A DNA stretch of 64,000 bases from Pontederia crassipes (taxonomy: Eukaryota > Streptophyta > Magnoliopsida > Commelinales > Pontederiaceae). Below the pieces are notes generated by a model. The model was not told the DNA's origin. It saw only the letters and a list, made by a program, of their open reading frames with translations, and searched no databases. The translations under genes and the position numbers were made by a program. This document shows, piece after piece, positions 45,311 through 58,945 of this stretch. Where the stretch lies: contig CM060197.1 in NCBI GenBank assembly GCA_030549335.1, positions 21,030,501-21,094,500 of the forward strand, in the 5' to 3' direction. How positions within the stretch are numbered: position 1 is the first letter of the stretch; every line of letters starts with the position of its first letter.

Positions 45311-45469
45311 AAAAGCAATAGGATTCATCATAGATGACATTAAAGGACTCAGTCCTTCTCTATGTATGCATCATATTCCCCTAGAAGAAGATGCCAAACC
45401 ATCGAGAGAATCTCAAAGGAAACTAAACCCAAACCTTCAAGATGTAGATAAAAAAGAATCATGAAACTC

Positions 45470-46700
45470 TTAAATGTAGGGTTGATAGTAAATGGGTAAG
45501 TCCCATCTAGGTAGTTTCCAAAAATGGAGGAATGATTGTGGTTGAAAATGAAAAAGGTGAGAAGATAGCATCTCGCACCACCACAGGGTGGCACACATGT
45601 GTAGACTTTATGAAACTGAACAAAGCTACCCGAAATGATCACTTTCCACTGCCTTCATAGATCAAATGCTTAAGCGCCTAGCTAAGCATTCTTACTTTTG
45701 CTATTTGGATGGCTTCTTTGATTTTCTTCAAATTCCGATTCACCCTGCTGACTAAGAAAAAAAATAGAATTCACTTGTCCATATCGCACTTTCACCTACA
45801 AACAAATGCCCTTTGGTTTTTGCAATGCACCTATTACATTTCAATGATGCATGGTTTCAATCTTTTCTGATTTCATTAAAAATATTATGGAGGTGTTCAT
45901 GAACGATTTCTTTGTCCATGGTTCCTCCTTTGATTGTTGTTTAACCAATGTTTCTAAGGTGCTGCAGAGATGTAAAGAAGTAAACTTGACACTTAATTGG
46001 GAAAATGCCATTTCATGGTGCAGCATGTTGTGGTTCTAGGACATGTTATTTCACAAAAGGGAATAAAAGTCCATCCAACGAAGATTGAAGTCATTGAACA
46101 CCTGCCCCCACCGGTTAATGTGAAAGGAACTAAGAGTTTCTTAGGCCGCGTTGGGTTCTATCGTAGATTTATCAAAGACTTTTCGAAGATCATCAATCCA
46201 TTAACCAATCTTTTGCACAAAGGCGTTGTTTTCTACATGAGCAAGGAATGTATTAATGCCTTCGAGCTCATAAAAAAGGTGTTTATTACAGCTCTAGTTA
46301 TGCAAGCTCCTGATTGGTCATTACCTTTCAATGTAATGTGTGATGCTAGTGATTATGCAGTTGGGGTAATACTTGGCCAGAAGAAAGATAAAGCCATTCA
46401 TGTCATTTACTATGCGAGCAAAGTTCTAGATCCAACTAAAAAAATTACACGACTGGCAATGGTATACTCAATGGATAAATTTATATCATATCTTATAGGC
46501 TCTAAAGTGATTGTTCATACTGATCACACGACTCTAAAGACCTCTTTGCAAAGAAAGATTCTAACCTGAGACTGATTCGCTGAATGTTGTCTCTACAAGA
46601 GTTCGATTTGGAAATAAAAATAGAAGTGGGTTAGAAAATGAAGTAGTGGACCACCTTTCGAGAATCTTAGTTAGGAATGTGCACAATGAGGGAATCCACC
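45470..46700 (+). pseudogene. Athila reverse transcriptase and RNase H
   Basis: Pieces in order: ASRTTTGWHTCVDFMKLNKA (45569-45628), the catalytic region EVFMNDFFVHGSSFD (~45890-45935; family FMDDF, so the first Asp is Asn), VVLGHVISQKGIKVHPTKIE and RRFIKDFSKIINPLTNLL (46027-46220), then RNase H FNVMCDASDYAVGVILGQ and VIVHTDHTTLKTSLQRK (46330-46557). Frameshifts separate the parts. Confidence 0.85.
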
Positions 46701-46799
46701 AATTAAGGCCTCGCTCCCTGACAATTTCTTATATCAAATATTGAGAAAGGAATGCACATTGTTTGTTGACATTATTAACTACCTGACTGGGGGTAATCT

Positions 46800-47169
46800 G
46801 CCGAATGACCTCACCTACCAACAACAAACTAGATTCTTGTCTGAAGCAAAGAAGTATTATTGGGACGACCCATACTTATTCAAGGAGTGCTCTGATGGTG
46901 ATGTGTGCCAGAGGAACTGACTCAAGAAATTATCATAGCATGCCACACCCCTGCTTATGGAAGACACGGTGGAGTCCAAAGAACAACAACCAAGTTCTTG
47001 CAAGGCGGATTTATATGGACAACTCTCTTTAAAGATGTGAACCGTTTTGTTAATTCATGTGATCGTTGCCAAAGAATCGACAATATATCCAACGGCAAGA
47101 AATGTCACAAGCTGAAACTCAAGCTACTGAGATTTTTGACAATTTGGGGCATAGACTACATAGGACCAT
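46800..47169 (+). pseudogene. Athila integrase, N-terminal part
   Basis: Zinc-binding domain with IIIACHTPAYGRHGGVQRTT and NRFVNSCDRCQRI (His/Cys residues kept), then LTIWGIDYIGP, the start of the catalytic core. The solo-LTR-like element inserts at 47170; the protein resumes at 51666 with KYILIAVDYLSKWVEAI. Confidence 0.85.
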
Positions 47170-50100
47170 TGTCACGAGCGTGCTCTACAAGCATCATCTT
47201 TGAATAATCATGCATTTAAATAACATATTAAGTTAGTTTGGATGTTCATTTAGTGATAGTTGTATATAGTAATTAATATTTCGATTAGAGCATAATGATT
47301 ACTTAATTGTCGATAAATTTTACAAAATAATGACATAAGGTTATTAGGAATAAATTGTAAAATTTCTAAATATCATAATATATATGTTTAAATAGGATTA
47401 AGTAAGCTTAATAAGGGTTAAAACACTTAGTTATGACAAAAAAATGTGATTGAAAGTTCTAAGCAACTGAAGTAAGCAGGTGGACAACTGCTTAAAGGGA
47501 TCGTCAGAAAATTCTGAAAAACATATATAAGCCACTTAACATTATCCTTTTATGGCCTAAAATTTACTAGAGGCAGAACTTGAGCGAAACAACCTGCAGA
47601 AAATCGGGAACATAAGCTATTCAAGGTGAGTTTTTTTTATCCAAAAATTGTTCTTCTAATTGAGAGGATTCTTCCTTTGTGATTACCAAACAATAAATTA
47701 TGAAAATTTTCATAGTTACTCCATTCGAAGTTAGATTTTCATGTCCCCTAGAATCATTTAAAAAGGAGTTTTATAAAAGAAGTTATGAACTTATCTTCGT
47801 AGATCACTCATCCTGTCCCGAGTCTAATACAAGTTTAATTTGTAAATTAGGTCACGGTCAAAATAAAGTGAATTAGGATTTGAAATTTGGATATGCCAAG
47901 GGTTCGGTGAGAAGTGAAATCATCTTATTTGGACATGTATCTTGGGAGAAATGAATTTGTCATTTCATAGTGATTCTTCTGTCAGATTCTAGGACATGGA
48001 CTGACGATGACCCGAATTAACTATTTTTGTTATAAGGCTTTACGGCGTGTTAAATTCTGTAATTTTTATGACAAAATACTAAGGAAGTATAATTTTCAGG
48101 AAAATTATTATCTAGTTAAATAGACAAATATAAATATATAAATTAATCTTTCAAACACACAGTCTGCCAAGGCACAAACCCTAGGTTAGTGATGCATGCA
48201 AAATATAACATATAATTAGACACATATTTAATCTCATTTCGAATTATTTTCTAATAGCATGCATCATTTTATGAGCTTACTTACATTAATTTTACAAAAT
48301 AAAAATCTATCCAAATGCTGTATTTTATTATCTAGGGAAGCCAACGAAGAAAACCACGCTCAAATCGGAGTTCAAACGGAGCCAAAAAGTGAAAAATAGT
48401 GAAGCAATGTTGAAATGACATACTAACGGGCCGTGAAGGGATTTTAACGGGTCGTGACAGGACTGTGAAACTCATTAACAGGCCGTTAGAAGTCGCCCCG
48501 AGTCACGGCCGTGACCAGACCTTCACGGGCCGTGAAATCCATGTTTTCAACACTGTAAAGGCCGTGAAAACCCTCTCACAGACTGTGAAAACCCATTTTC
48601 AATCCGATTCGAACTCTGTTTAGGCCGTTAAATCGCCATAACCACTCGTGATGAAGCCCAATTTCGAGTTTGAGATGAATTTTTGAAACAATTTGAAGTT
48701 CACAAGGATTCCTACTCATATTACATGATCCTAGGATGATTTGGAAATATGTTATGGATCAAATCTCGGAGTTTGACAAGGCCAAAATTTCAGAACAAAT
48801 ACAACTCCGAATTTTCCTTATTTCACAAGGAAAGAGTTTTCGTTTCTTCTCCGATCAATGGAAACTCAAACCCCTATAAATAGAGGCCTTCTACAGTCAG
48901 AAGAGAAGATGCTAGGGATGCTAGAGATGCTAGGCCCTGCAACCAGAACTTTGAAGTCAAGAACGTGAGAAGACTCTGAAGGAATATTGAGAAGACTCCT
49001 ACTAGATTGACTCTAGACGAGAATTCTACGGCAGTTCATCGGTGATTCCCGAAGAGTATTATATGTTCTACTTAATGTTGGGATGATTTTAGGCTTAGTT
49101 TATACATCTTTCTATCTTCTGTAATCCGAATAATTTAGTTTTCCTTCTGATTAAGACTTGTGTAATAGTTTTAATCGATAGAGACAAACTGTTAAACCTT
49201 ATTTCATAATCGATTATAGTTCAATTTTCTTTCGAATATGCATGCTATTATTAATGCTTTTTCAGATATTGATTGTCTTCTATAGTTAGCTATCATCCTT
49301 GTCGGAGTAGTTACTTTTGATTGCATGATTTCTATGGAATTGATTCTTGACTTTTAAGTCCAAGTATTGCATGTCACAACTAGTAAGATCCTTGAAGGAA
49401 TATTAGTTGTGTGGTCTATTAATCATTACCATATTATGGGTGATAATAGTTTAGAGACTACATTTTAATGCATCTTAATCTCAGGTTTGATTAGATTATG
49501 ATCCATGATGGAATAATCTTAATCTAATTTGAATTAAGATAGGTTGATTGATCCTAGGCGGAAATCAATAATTTTAATAGACTCTAATCCGTCGTTAGAA
49601 ACTAACTTGTAATATTTGGTCACTTCAGTTTGTCTACACTTTCATTTATCATCCTAAGCCTTATGCATCAGTAGATTAAATTAGATTAATTTAGTTTTAG
49701 TCTTTACTTTCTATAATTTTATTTTCTGCAACTTCATTTTACCCAAACTTTATGTCGTCTCCAATTAGCCCATGAAATTAGTTTAGTTAAGTAAGTTAAT
49801 TCTTCGTGGGTTCGACACTCTATTCTTTCACTTTATTACTTGTGTGATTAGTGCACTTACTAGCATTTAATTGTTATCAATTCTCGCACCAGTTAGATTG
49901 CCTGGGATGTTATGACTTACTCACTTGGAATTTGATAATGATATTTGGGATTGGAATTTGGAAACCTTAGTATGTCTAGTTTCTAATTAACTTAGAATCA
50001 TAAGATTTTCTCATATGGTTAAGAAGTTATGAATTATTAATTGACATAGTCTGAAATTCTAAGACAACACCTAGTTAAACTTTAGAGGATTGAAAAGTTC

Positions 50101-51660
50101 CAAGTGTGAAATAGCCTATGAATATAAATATTTAAAGTTAGACATTAATATTAAAGAGGATTATATTCATTTTAGGATGCATGGGAATTCATGCATCATG
50201 AGCATACATTGCATATTATTTTGTTGTAATTGGGAAGTAAAAAGACATTATTACTTGTAGGAAAACATTAAGGTACAAGTGAAAGGGAGGAAATCTAATA
50301 AACCTCCTTGAAGTGATAAAGTACAAGGTGAATGGGTAAATTTACAATATAGAAAAATGATATATGTTACTTCTTTTATTTATGATATTATTTCAAGCAA
50401 AGATTATTATTAGTATTATTATTGAAACATACATTGAGTTAAGAAAGATATTTATGATATGTTTCAAACATTTCATATGAGATGGAGTATCCTCTTATAT
50501 CAAAACATTTTCAGGGAACAATGCTTATGAACTTAAAATAAGTTTACTTAATATTGATATATGATGGTGACATGTTATTTTGTTATTATAAAACTCCATG
50601 TGTACATCGATCATGCTGAATGAAAAAGGTCTTTGGGACAATATTCAATATACATGAATCTTTGGGGCGTATATCGAGTGTCTTTGCCCTTTGGGGTTGC
50701 TCTGTGTGCACGTATTGACCCATGATTTGCTCTGCGTATCTGATAGTCATAATTCTGAAGCTCGGATACGTATTGACCCATGATTAGCTCTACGTATATG
50801 AGAATCTATTATTGTGAAACTCTGCTTAACTGTATGACATAATCATGGAGGGATACATATTGACCCATGATTTGCTTTACGTATCTGAATTCATGATTAT
50901 GAAGCTTTGTTTAACTGTATGACACACAATCATGGAGGGATACGTATTGACCTATGATGAGTATGTGAGATGACACATGAGTAGAGTTTAATTATGAAAA
51001 TGATGATATCTTGGTTTACTTTTTACTTATGTGAAAGTTCATATGATTTGAAAAGTTATGTTATATGTGCTATGCTTTAAATATTTTCTCATATGAAAGA
51101 AATGTGATTATTTAAATTTTATATGCACTCGTATTGTTCTCTTATGTTGTACTTTTATTCCACTCACTAAGCAAATGATTGTTGCTCACAATACCTATTT
51201 TAAATTTTTTAGATACTCGTAAGTTCTCGAGTTTAGTCGACTCGAAACTTGTTTTTCTGCATATAGAGTAGAGGTCGAGCCGTTGGAGCACTTGAATCCC
51301 CCTTCACTTTTGTTTTTTTTTTTTTTTGAAGCATGCATGTAATAGATAATCCTAGATGTTGTAATTAAGTTTGAGAAGAACTTTTTATAAGGTTGTATAA
51401 AATTTGATCCTGTGGAGTATTATATATGAAATGGTGTGTGAAATAATAATGATACTATGCGAATGTGATGTCTTATAACTTTTATTTAAACTTTGATGAA
51501 TATATATATATATATATATATACATCTTTTGTATGTTTTGACAAATAACATAAGATAAGTAAGGGAGGGAAGTTTTGCCGATTTTATTTTTAGAATTGCT
51601 AAACATAATTAAGATTATGATAATTAGGATTAGAACTTAGTCACGGAGTTTGGTGTGACA
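47170..51660 (+). mobile_element. 4.49-kb solo-LTR-like element
   Basis: Precisely bounded by the target duplication accat (47165-47169, 51661-51665) and by mirrored ends TGTCAC...GTGACA. No internal coding sequence, second LTR, PBS or PPT was found, so it reads as one very long LTR left by LTR-LTR recombination, or a non-coding element. It contains a CACGGCCGTGA palindrome cluster (48415-48620), a TATA-like 'cctataaataga' (~48874), imperfect repeats of a 'gggatacgtattgacccatg' unit (50650-50960), a poly-T run (51308) and (TA)n (51500-51521). The long-LTR chromovirus or Tat type is a guess. Confidence 0.82.
50650..50965. repeat. Imperfect tandem repeats inside the solo LTR
   Basis: Four or five copies of a unit containing 'atacgtattgacccatgatt.gctctacgtat' alternate with 'taactgtatgacacaatcatggaggg'. 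Spacing varies from about 60 to 110 bp. Confidence 0.75.
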
Positions 51661-51665
51661 ACCAT

Positions 51666-52260
51666 TTCTTGGGAAGTTCAAGTATATTCTTATAGCAGTC
51701 GATTATTTATCTAAATGGGTTGAAGCCATACCCATGACACAATGTGATTCTTACCATGTCATCAAGCTATTCTCCAAGATCATTTTTCCTAAATTCGAAA
51801 TGTCAAGAATTATTATCAGTGATGAATAAAACACTTCTTGGAAAAATAATTCAACAATCTATTGTCAAAGCATAGGATTACACACCGAGTGTCCACACCA
51901 TATCAACAATCTATTATCAAAGTATGAGATTACACACCGAGTGTCCACACCTTGTCAAAGTTGAAACATCCAACCGACAGATTAAAGCTATATTAGAGAA
52001 GACAATATCTTAGTCCAGACGTGGCTGGAGTTCCAAACTCAAGGATGCACTACGAGCATATGGAACACTTCAAAACTTCGCTTGGGACAACACCATATCG
52101 ACTGGTTTTCAGAAAAGCCTACCACCTACCAGTTGAGTTCCAACACAGAATACTAGGCACTGAAGTACCTGAATTTTGACTTGAGGCTGGAGACAAAAGG
52201 AAGTTTCAACTTGTCGATCTAGAGGAGTTGCACAATGAAGTTTACCGTAATGTGCAGCGG
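51666..52260 (+). pseudogene. Athila integrase, C-terminal part
   Basis: It resumes exactly after the insertion: FLGKFKYILIAVDYLSKWVE, SKIIFPKFEMSRIIISDE (second catalytic Asp), then after stops RLVFRKAYHLPVEFQH and KFQLVDLEELHNEVY. A duplicated ~50-bp block ('caacaatctatt.tcaaag' to 'gagtgtccacacc') occurs at 51848-51954. Confidence 0.82.
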
Positions 52261-52299
52261 TGTTTAAAGACAAACGAAGTGGTTTGTACCTAATTCATC

Positions 52300-54811
52300 T
52301 AAAATCTCCCTTGTTAGTATTTTGTCCTTTGTAACCCACAAATGGTTCTTGTACCTAATCGCTCTATCTTCACCATACTTAAAATGATTTTTTTCCTTTT
52401 GCAAACATTGATCATTTTTGCATATTTCGGGTCCTTTCTTTGAGCTTCAATAATCCATCTTACTAAACTTGGCTTAATCACATGGTGGGGCATGCAAATG
52501 ATATTTTGGCCACAAATGTTTGGAGCCCATGCTTTCCGCAAGATTCACTTGTAAACTCTTAAGAAACCAAGTGATCCTTCCCACTTTCAACTCAATGCAT
52601 CGGTCACCACATTCGCTTTTCTCGATGGTGCAATATGACGAATTCATAGTCCTTAAGAAACTCAAGATATCTCCTTTGTCGCATGTTCAACTCTTTTTAT
52701 GAGAACACATACTTCAAGCTCTTGTGATCCATATTTATTTCTCAGTCTTTACCATACAAATAATGACGTTATATCTTCAATGCAAACATTACCGCCGCTA
52801 GCTCTAAGTCATGCGTTGGCTAGTTGATTTCATGCTTCTTAAATTACTGATAAGCATATGTCACTATTTTGTCATGTTGCATAAGCGCACAATCAAAGTT
52901 TGTGCCACAAGTATCACTATAAATGACATAACTAGTACTTCCCAAAGGAATGACTAGAATTGATGCCATTGTGATTTTTCTCTTGAGCTCTTAGAAACTT
53001 GCTTCACACTCTTGTGACCATATAAACTTCTCATCTTTCGTCATCAGTTTTGTCATTGATTCAACTATCTTGAAAAAAATCTTGACTGAATCTTCTATAA
53101 CATCCGGCTAGTCCCAAGAAGCTTATAAGTTCGGTCACATTCTTCTGCCTATCTCAATTTGTCAATGTTTCTACTTTTCTAAATCCACGGACACACCATG
53201 CTTTGATACAGTGTACCCAGTGAACATCACTTCATCAAGCTAGAATTCACAATTAGAAAATTTGACATAGAGCTTATTCCTTCTTAGTGCCTCCAACACA
53301 ATCCAAAGATATTATTGATATTTTTCCAGACTTGATGAGTATATGAGGATGTCATCCACAAATATAATTACAAATTTGTCCAAGTATGACCAGAAAACCC
53401 TATTCATCAAATTTAGGAATGCGACAGACGCATTCGTTAATCCAGAAGGCATAAAAAACTCACAAACACAATTACAAATTTGTCCAAATATGGCCAGAAG
53501 ACACTATTTATCAAATTCATGAATGCGGCGAGCGCATTCGTTATCCAAAAGGCATAAAAAAAATTGATAGTGGTCATATTTAATTGGAATGTCATCTTTG
53601 GAATGTCTTACTCGGCTATCCTCAATTAGTGGTAGCCGCTCCTTAGGTTATTTATTTAGAAAATCAACGCCGAGGATAATTGATCAAAGAGATCATCATT
53701 CCGTGCAACGGATACTTGTTCTTAAGTATTTGATAGTAAATGCACAATCTTAAGGGGACATCTTTCTTTTCGACAAAGAGCATTGGTGCACCTCATGGTG
53801 ATACATTTGGTCCAATGAAACCTTTCTCCAATAGTTCTTGCAATTGGGTATTCAATTTATGCATTTCCGTCAGGCTGCCAGGGCCATTTGGTAGGGAGGC
53901 TTTGAAATAGGTGCAGTGCTCGGAAGTAGTTCAATGTTGAACTCAATTTCTCGCCTTAGTATAATCCCATCAAGTCCTCCGTTGGGATATTCCCTTACCA
54001 CATCCAAGGACTCAAGTTCATTGGGTTGTGAATCGGACACTTGCCAAGAATCATATAGCTCCTTTCTTGAACATTTCAGCTGGGGTCAGTACTTCTAATT
54101 GATAATTTGTAACTTGATGTTTAACTTCTAACATTCTAACAAAAGCATGCAACATGAAAGAATGTGTTTCACCCGAGTCAAAAGGAGCATTTGCATAATG
54201 TCTGGCGATAAGGATATTACCTTGGATCACATCATGTGATTAGAAAGCTTCATCAACTTTCATAATAAACACCTTTGCTAGAGCTCTTGGTGGGTTTGCA
54301 ACCAACTTTCCCTTGCCGTAGTTGTCTCCATGCTTTTTCGGACAATATCTTATATAGTGGCCAGTAGGGTGAATTCCTTGGACCCTTTCCCTTTGGTACC
54401 TTGCCCTTGGAACTCATCTTCTCATTATAGTCCCTTTCATACTCGATAGAAAGTCCCACCACATCCTTCAAGGTGGTGCAATGACTACTTATGACCTTAG
54501 ATCTCAGTCCGTGGTTCAAGCCTTGAATGAACCTCTTGGTCCTCATGGGCTCATTCCCATTGAATTCTCCATACTTGTCCAACTTAAGGTAGATGCTCAT
54601 GTATTGATCCATAGTCATGTTGTCTTGGCAGAGGTGAACTCATCCCTCTTTTGCTCTTTGACGTAATCTGGGTAGAATGAGTTTCAAATGCTTCTACAAA
54701 GCTCTCCCATGCTACCTCTTCATCACGCTCAAATGTGGTCTTTAAGTGGGCTTCCACCACATCTTAGCTTGGCCACCAAAACGATGAGTGGCACACATCA
54801 CCATGGTGTGT
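52300..54811 (-). pseudogene. Reversed chromovirus gag-RT fragment
   Basis: On the minus strand from right to left: gag FGGQAKMWW and HLKTTFERDEEVAWESFVEA (~54680-54800), MTMDQYMSIYLKLDKYGEF and GNEPMRTKRFIQGLNHGLRS (54481-54618), RT start VVREYP (~54000), REIEFNIELLPSTAPISKPP (~53900), then [20 protein letters not shown] with catalytic FVDDILIY (~53345-53455), and RNase H/integrase linker SLVRWIIEAQRKDPKYAKM (~52400-52470). Frameshifts throughout. A ~105-bp block of RT is tandemly duplicated (about 53355-53555). There are no LTRs; it directly abuts Athila LTR sequence at 54812. Confidence 0.82.
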
Positions 54812-56158
54812 TCTTCGTACGATTGGTTTTCATGCTCAACAGCTTGATCAGTTTATGTTTTTCATTCTATGCTGCATTGCTTGCTTTCTATGATTGATTC
54901 CCTACAATGTGTTTAATGATTGAGTTGAGAAACTTGTTCCATTGTAAATTGAGAGGTATTTTCATCCTCTGTTTAGCTAAATGCTGAGAGGTAGTGAGCT
55001 GAATAAAGTCATCATTTTGCAATCGAACAAGTTTCTTGGATGTGATGTTTGAATTTCTGCGATGGTAGTTGGTAGGTTATTTTCTTAAGCTCAATGCTTA
55101 CTCATCTAGTTTCTCACCCGAGAGGGAAGCTATCAATCTGAGTCATGTATGCGCACCGTGAGGCAGGGGCAGAGATCCAATCATCCATAGTGGATCATGA
55201 GTTGCATGTGTTTGGAATTGAATGTGATTCTTCATTGTGTTGTCTGTATTTCATTTATCTTTCTATTTTAGCCTTATCGAATCAACAATGTCTCGCCCGA
55301 AAGGAAATCTTAATCTTCCTATTTTCGTGGATAAGCCGAGAGGACTTGCGGGAGCGGAGTTACATTCTAAGATGTCATCGAGGGTTAGCTCTCCAGTTTA
55401 ATACGGAGCCATTTACTTAAGTTTCGTGAACTTCACCACTTTCCATTATAGAGGTATCTCACACGAGAGGGCTATCATATTAAATGGAAATCCAATGCGG
55501 GCCAAGAGGTTAGTTGGAGCTTTTGTCTTCATCTAGAGATCCTCTAAGTCCGTGAGTACGTGAAGTAATAGATCAATATTCACTGAGGGAAACCAATGCA
55601 CTAATTCACTCTGTGTACACAAGATTGTCCATCGGGCTAAGCAGTCAATCCTTCTAGCGTGTGCGAGCTCGATCATTAGTGTATGTGAGAGCATTACTTG
55701 TTGAATCGAGTGTTTATCTATCACAAAAATGCGTCTATGCATATGTTGGAAGGCCAGTTTTCACCTCATTTATATTTTAATATTTGAAGAACACTAAATC
55801 TAGGTGAAAACATCTCCCGTAAATCCTTAGTGTCAAAGCTTAGTGTTAGCTAAATCTTTTGTTTCTTTCACAAAAATTGAAAAACCATAAAAAATAGTGT
55901 AGTTGATTACTTTGAGAACTTCAATTGATCTTCTTTGCACAAATCTTCTTCTCGTTTTCAGCGAATAGGATTCTCGATTGGGGTTTGCAACTGGTTCCTT
56001 GGGACGAACCTCAAGCATTATGGTGATTGTCGTATACTTGCGATTCTCGTCGTGATTGTGTAGAGGAATTATATATTTTAAAGCTTATTAGGAGTTTTCT
56101 TGTGAAGTAAGGGTATTTGTCTATGTGAGGGCATTCAGACGTCTAGGGGTTATTACCC
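54812..56158 (+). repeat. 3' LTR of Athila-type element, first part
   Basis: It matches 41172-42400 but lacks the first ~20 bp and has an extra ~150-bp block. It is interrupted at 56159 by a TGATCACTAG...TTCACATCA element and continues at 59521-59604 ('taccctcgagatgtcgcctt' to GATTTGAGTCA). Confidence 0.8.
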
Positions 56159-58945
56159 TGATCACTAGCTAATCATACTAAATTTTTACTCATTTTCCAT
56201 CTTAATTCATGTGCATATAAGCCTGAAATGTTCATATTATGATAATTATGTCTAATCTACATGCAATTATCTTCTCGGCATAATATTATCTTACATTTAC
56301 ATATTTGAGCTGGATAATATACTGATTTAGTTTTTATTTGTCTAATTTCTATTTGAAGAGTTTGATGATTGGTGTTCATATTATTACAGAATTCCAATCC
56401 AGAATAAAAGACAAGTATTCCTACTGGAAAAGGAGGAGGGGACCATAGGCAGTATCAAAAAGGATGCGGAAAGGAATATTTTGACAAAGAAAAATAAAGG
56501 ACCAAAGGACAGATGAACAAATCAGATGAAATGGAAGATTCTGATGATGAAATGGTGATGATAAAAACATATATAAAGGGGATGTTCAAAAGCAATAGGG
56601 GGATCACTTCCTCTCGTGACTATTTGGCTAGAGAGGGTTATTCTTGATGGAGGTTGAGTCTTAGAGCTAATTGTTTTATCTTTATGTTTTTAGAATATTT
56701 TTTATTATGTTCTTTATATGTTTTTGTATTGATTTCATCATTTATGAGGAGCTAAATCTTAACTCTCTAAGAATAGGATAATAGTCTAATTTCTGTTTAT
56801 GGATGGATGATTTAACACTTTTGTCACTGATGTTAGTGCAATTTCTCTGTATTTTTAATCAGTTTTCTATTAATGTGAATCCTATTTTAGAATGGCAATT
56901 GAAAAGTTGATGTCTGATTCTTTCTTGCTTAGAAATGAGTTAAGAGCATTAGCATTTGTTTCTTGGTTCTCCATGTTCAAATCTGAATGCATCATTTTAA
57001 TTCTTGTTAATGTGAATCTCATATTGAAATGACAGCTGAGATGCTGATTCTAAATTTTCTTATTGTTCAAGAATGAACTAAGAACATTAGCAATTAGTTT
57101 CTGAATTTGATTTCATATGTGATTCCTATTGACTTGGGGTTCTAATCTTTCCATGTTGAGAATTGATTCATCCATTTAGCTTTTGTTAATGTGAATCTTA
57201 TATTGAAATGGTATGAGGTTGATTCTGGATTCTCTTGATGTTTAAACCAATAGCATTAGCATTAGTTTTTGGAGATCCTCTCAATCCGTGAGTACGTGAA
57301 GTAATAGATCAATATTCACTGAGAGAGACCAATGCACTAATTCACTCTGTGTACACACGATTGTCCACCAGACTAAGCAGTCAATCCTTCTAGCGTGTGC
57401 GAGCTCGATCATTAGTGTATGTGAGAGCATTACTTGATGAATCGAGTGTTTATTTGTCAAAAAATGCGTCTATGCATATGTTGGAAGGTCAATTTTCACC
57501 TCATTTTTATTTAATTATTTGAAGAACACTAAATCTAGGTGAAAACAACCCCCGTAAATCCTTAGTGTCAAAGCTTAGTGTTAGTTGAAACTTTTGTTTC
57601 TTTCACAAAAATCGAAAAACCATAAAAAATAGTGTAGTTGATTACTTTGAGAACTTCAATTGATCTTCTTTGCACAAATCTTCTTCTCATTTTCAACAAA
57701 TAGGATTCTCGATTGGGGTTTGCAAATGGTTCCTTGGGACGAACCTCAAGCATTATGGTGATTGTCGTATACTTGCGATTCTCGTCGTGATTGTGTAGAG
57801 GAATTATATATTTTAAAGCTTATTAGGAGTTTTCTTGTGAAGTAAGGGTATTTGTCTATGTGAGGGCATTCAGACGTCTAGGGGTTATTACCCTGATCAC
57901 TAGCTAATCATACTAAATTTTTACTCATTTTCCATCTTAATTCATGTGCATATAAGCCTGAAATGTTCATATTATGATAATTATGTCTAATCTACATGCA
58001 ATTATCTTCTCGGCATAATATTATCTTACATTTACATATTTGAGCTGGATAATATACTGATTTAGTTTTTATTTGTCTAATTTCTATTTGAAGAGTTTGA
58101 TGATTGGTGTTCATATTATTACAGAATTCCAATCCAGAATAAAAGACAAGTATTCCTACTGGAAAAGGAGGAGGGGACCATAGGCAGTATCAAAAAGGAT
58201 GCGGAAAGGAATATTTTGACAAAGAAAAATAAAGGACCAAAGGACAGATGAACAAATCAGATGAAATGGAAGATTCTGATGATGAAATGGTGATGATAAA
58301 AACATATATAAAGGGGATGTTCAAAAGCAATTTGGCTAGAGAGGGTGTTTCTTGATGGAGGCTGAGTCTTGGAGCTAATTGTTTTATCTTTATATTTTAT
58401 AATGTTTTTTATTATATTCTTCATATGTTTTGTATTGATTTCATTATTTATGAGGAGCTAAATCTTAACTCTCTTAGAATAGGATAGTAGTCTAATTTAT
58501 GTTTATGGATGGATGATTGAACAACACTTTTGTCATTGGTGTAATTTCTCTGTATTTTTAATTAGTTTTCTATTAATGTGAATCCTATTTTAGAATGACA
58601 ACTGAGAAGTTGATGTTTGATTCTTTCTTCCTCAGAAATGAGTCAAGAGCATTATCATTTGTTTCTTGGTTCTCCATGTTCAAATCTGAATGCATCGTTT
58701 TAATTCTTGTTAATGCGAATCTCATATTGAATGAGTTCTAAATTCTAAATTCATTAGCAATTAGTTTCTAAATTTGATTTCATCTGTGATTCCTGTTGAC
58801 TTGGGGTTCTAATCTTTCTATGTTGAGAATTGATTCATTCGTTTAGCTTTTGTTAATGTGAATCTTATATTGAAATGACAATTAAGAGGTTGATTCTAGA
58901 TTCTCTTGATGTTTAAAAATAAATCAAGAGCATTAGCATTAGTTT
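55537..58945. repeat. 1.74-kb tandem duplication across a transposon boundary
   Basis: Copy 1 is 55537-57272 and copy 2 57273-58945; each contains ~620 bp of Athila LTR followed by ~1.1 kb of the inserted LTR. The copies are highly similar, with small indels (for example a 27-bp 'gggggatcacttcctc..' segment only in copy 1). The junction at ~57262-57276 joins 'cattagcattagttttt' to 'ggagatcctc'. Confidence 0.9.
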
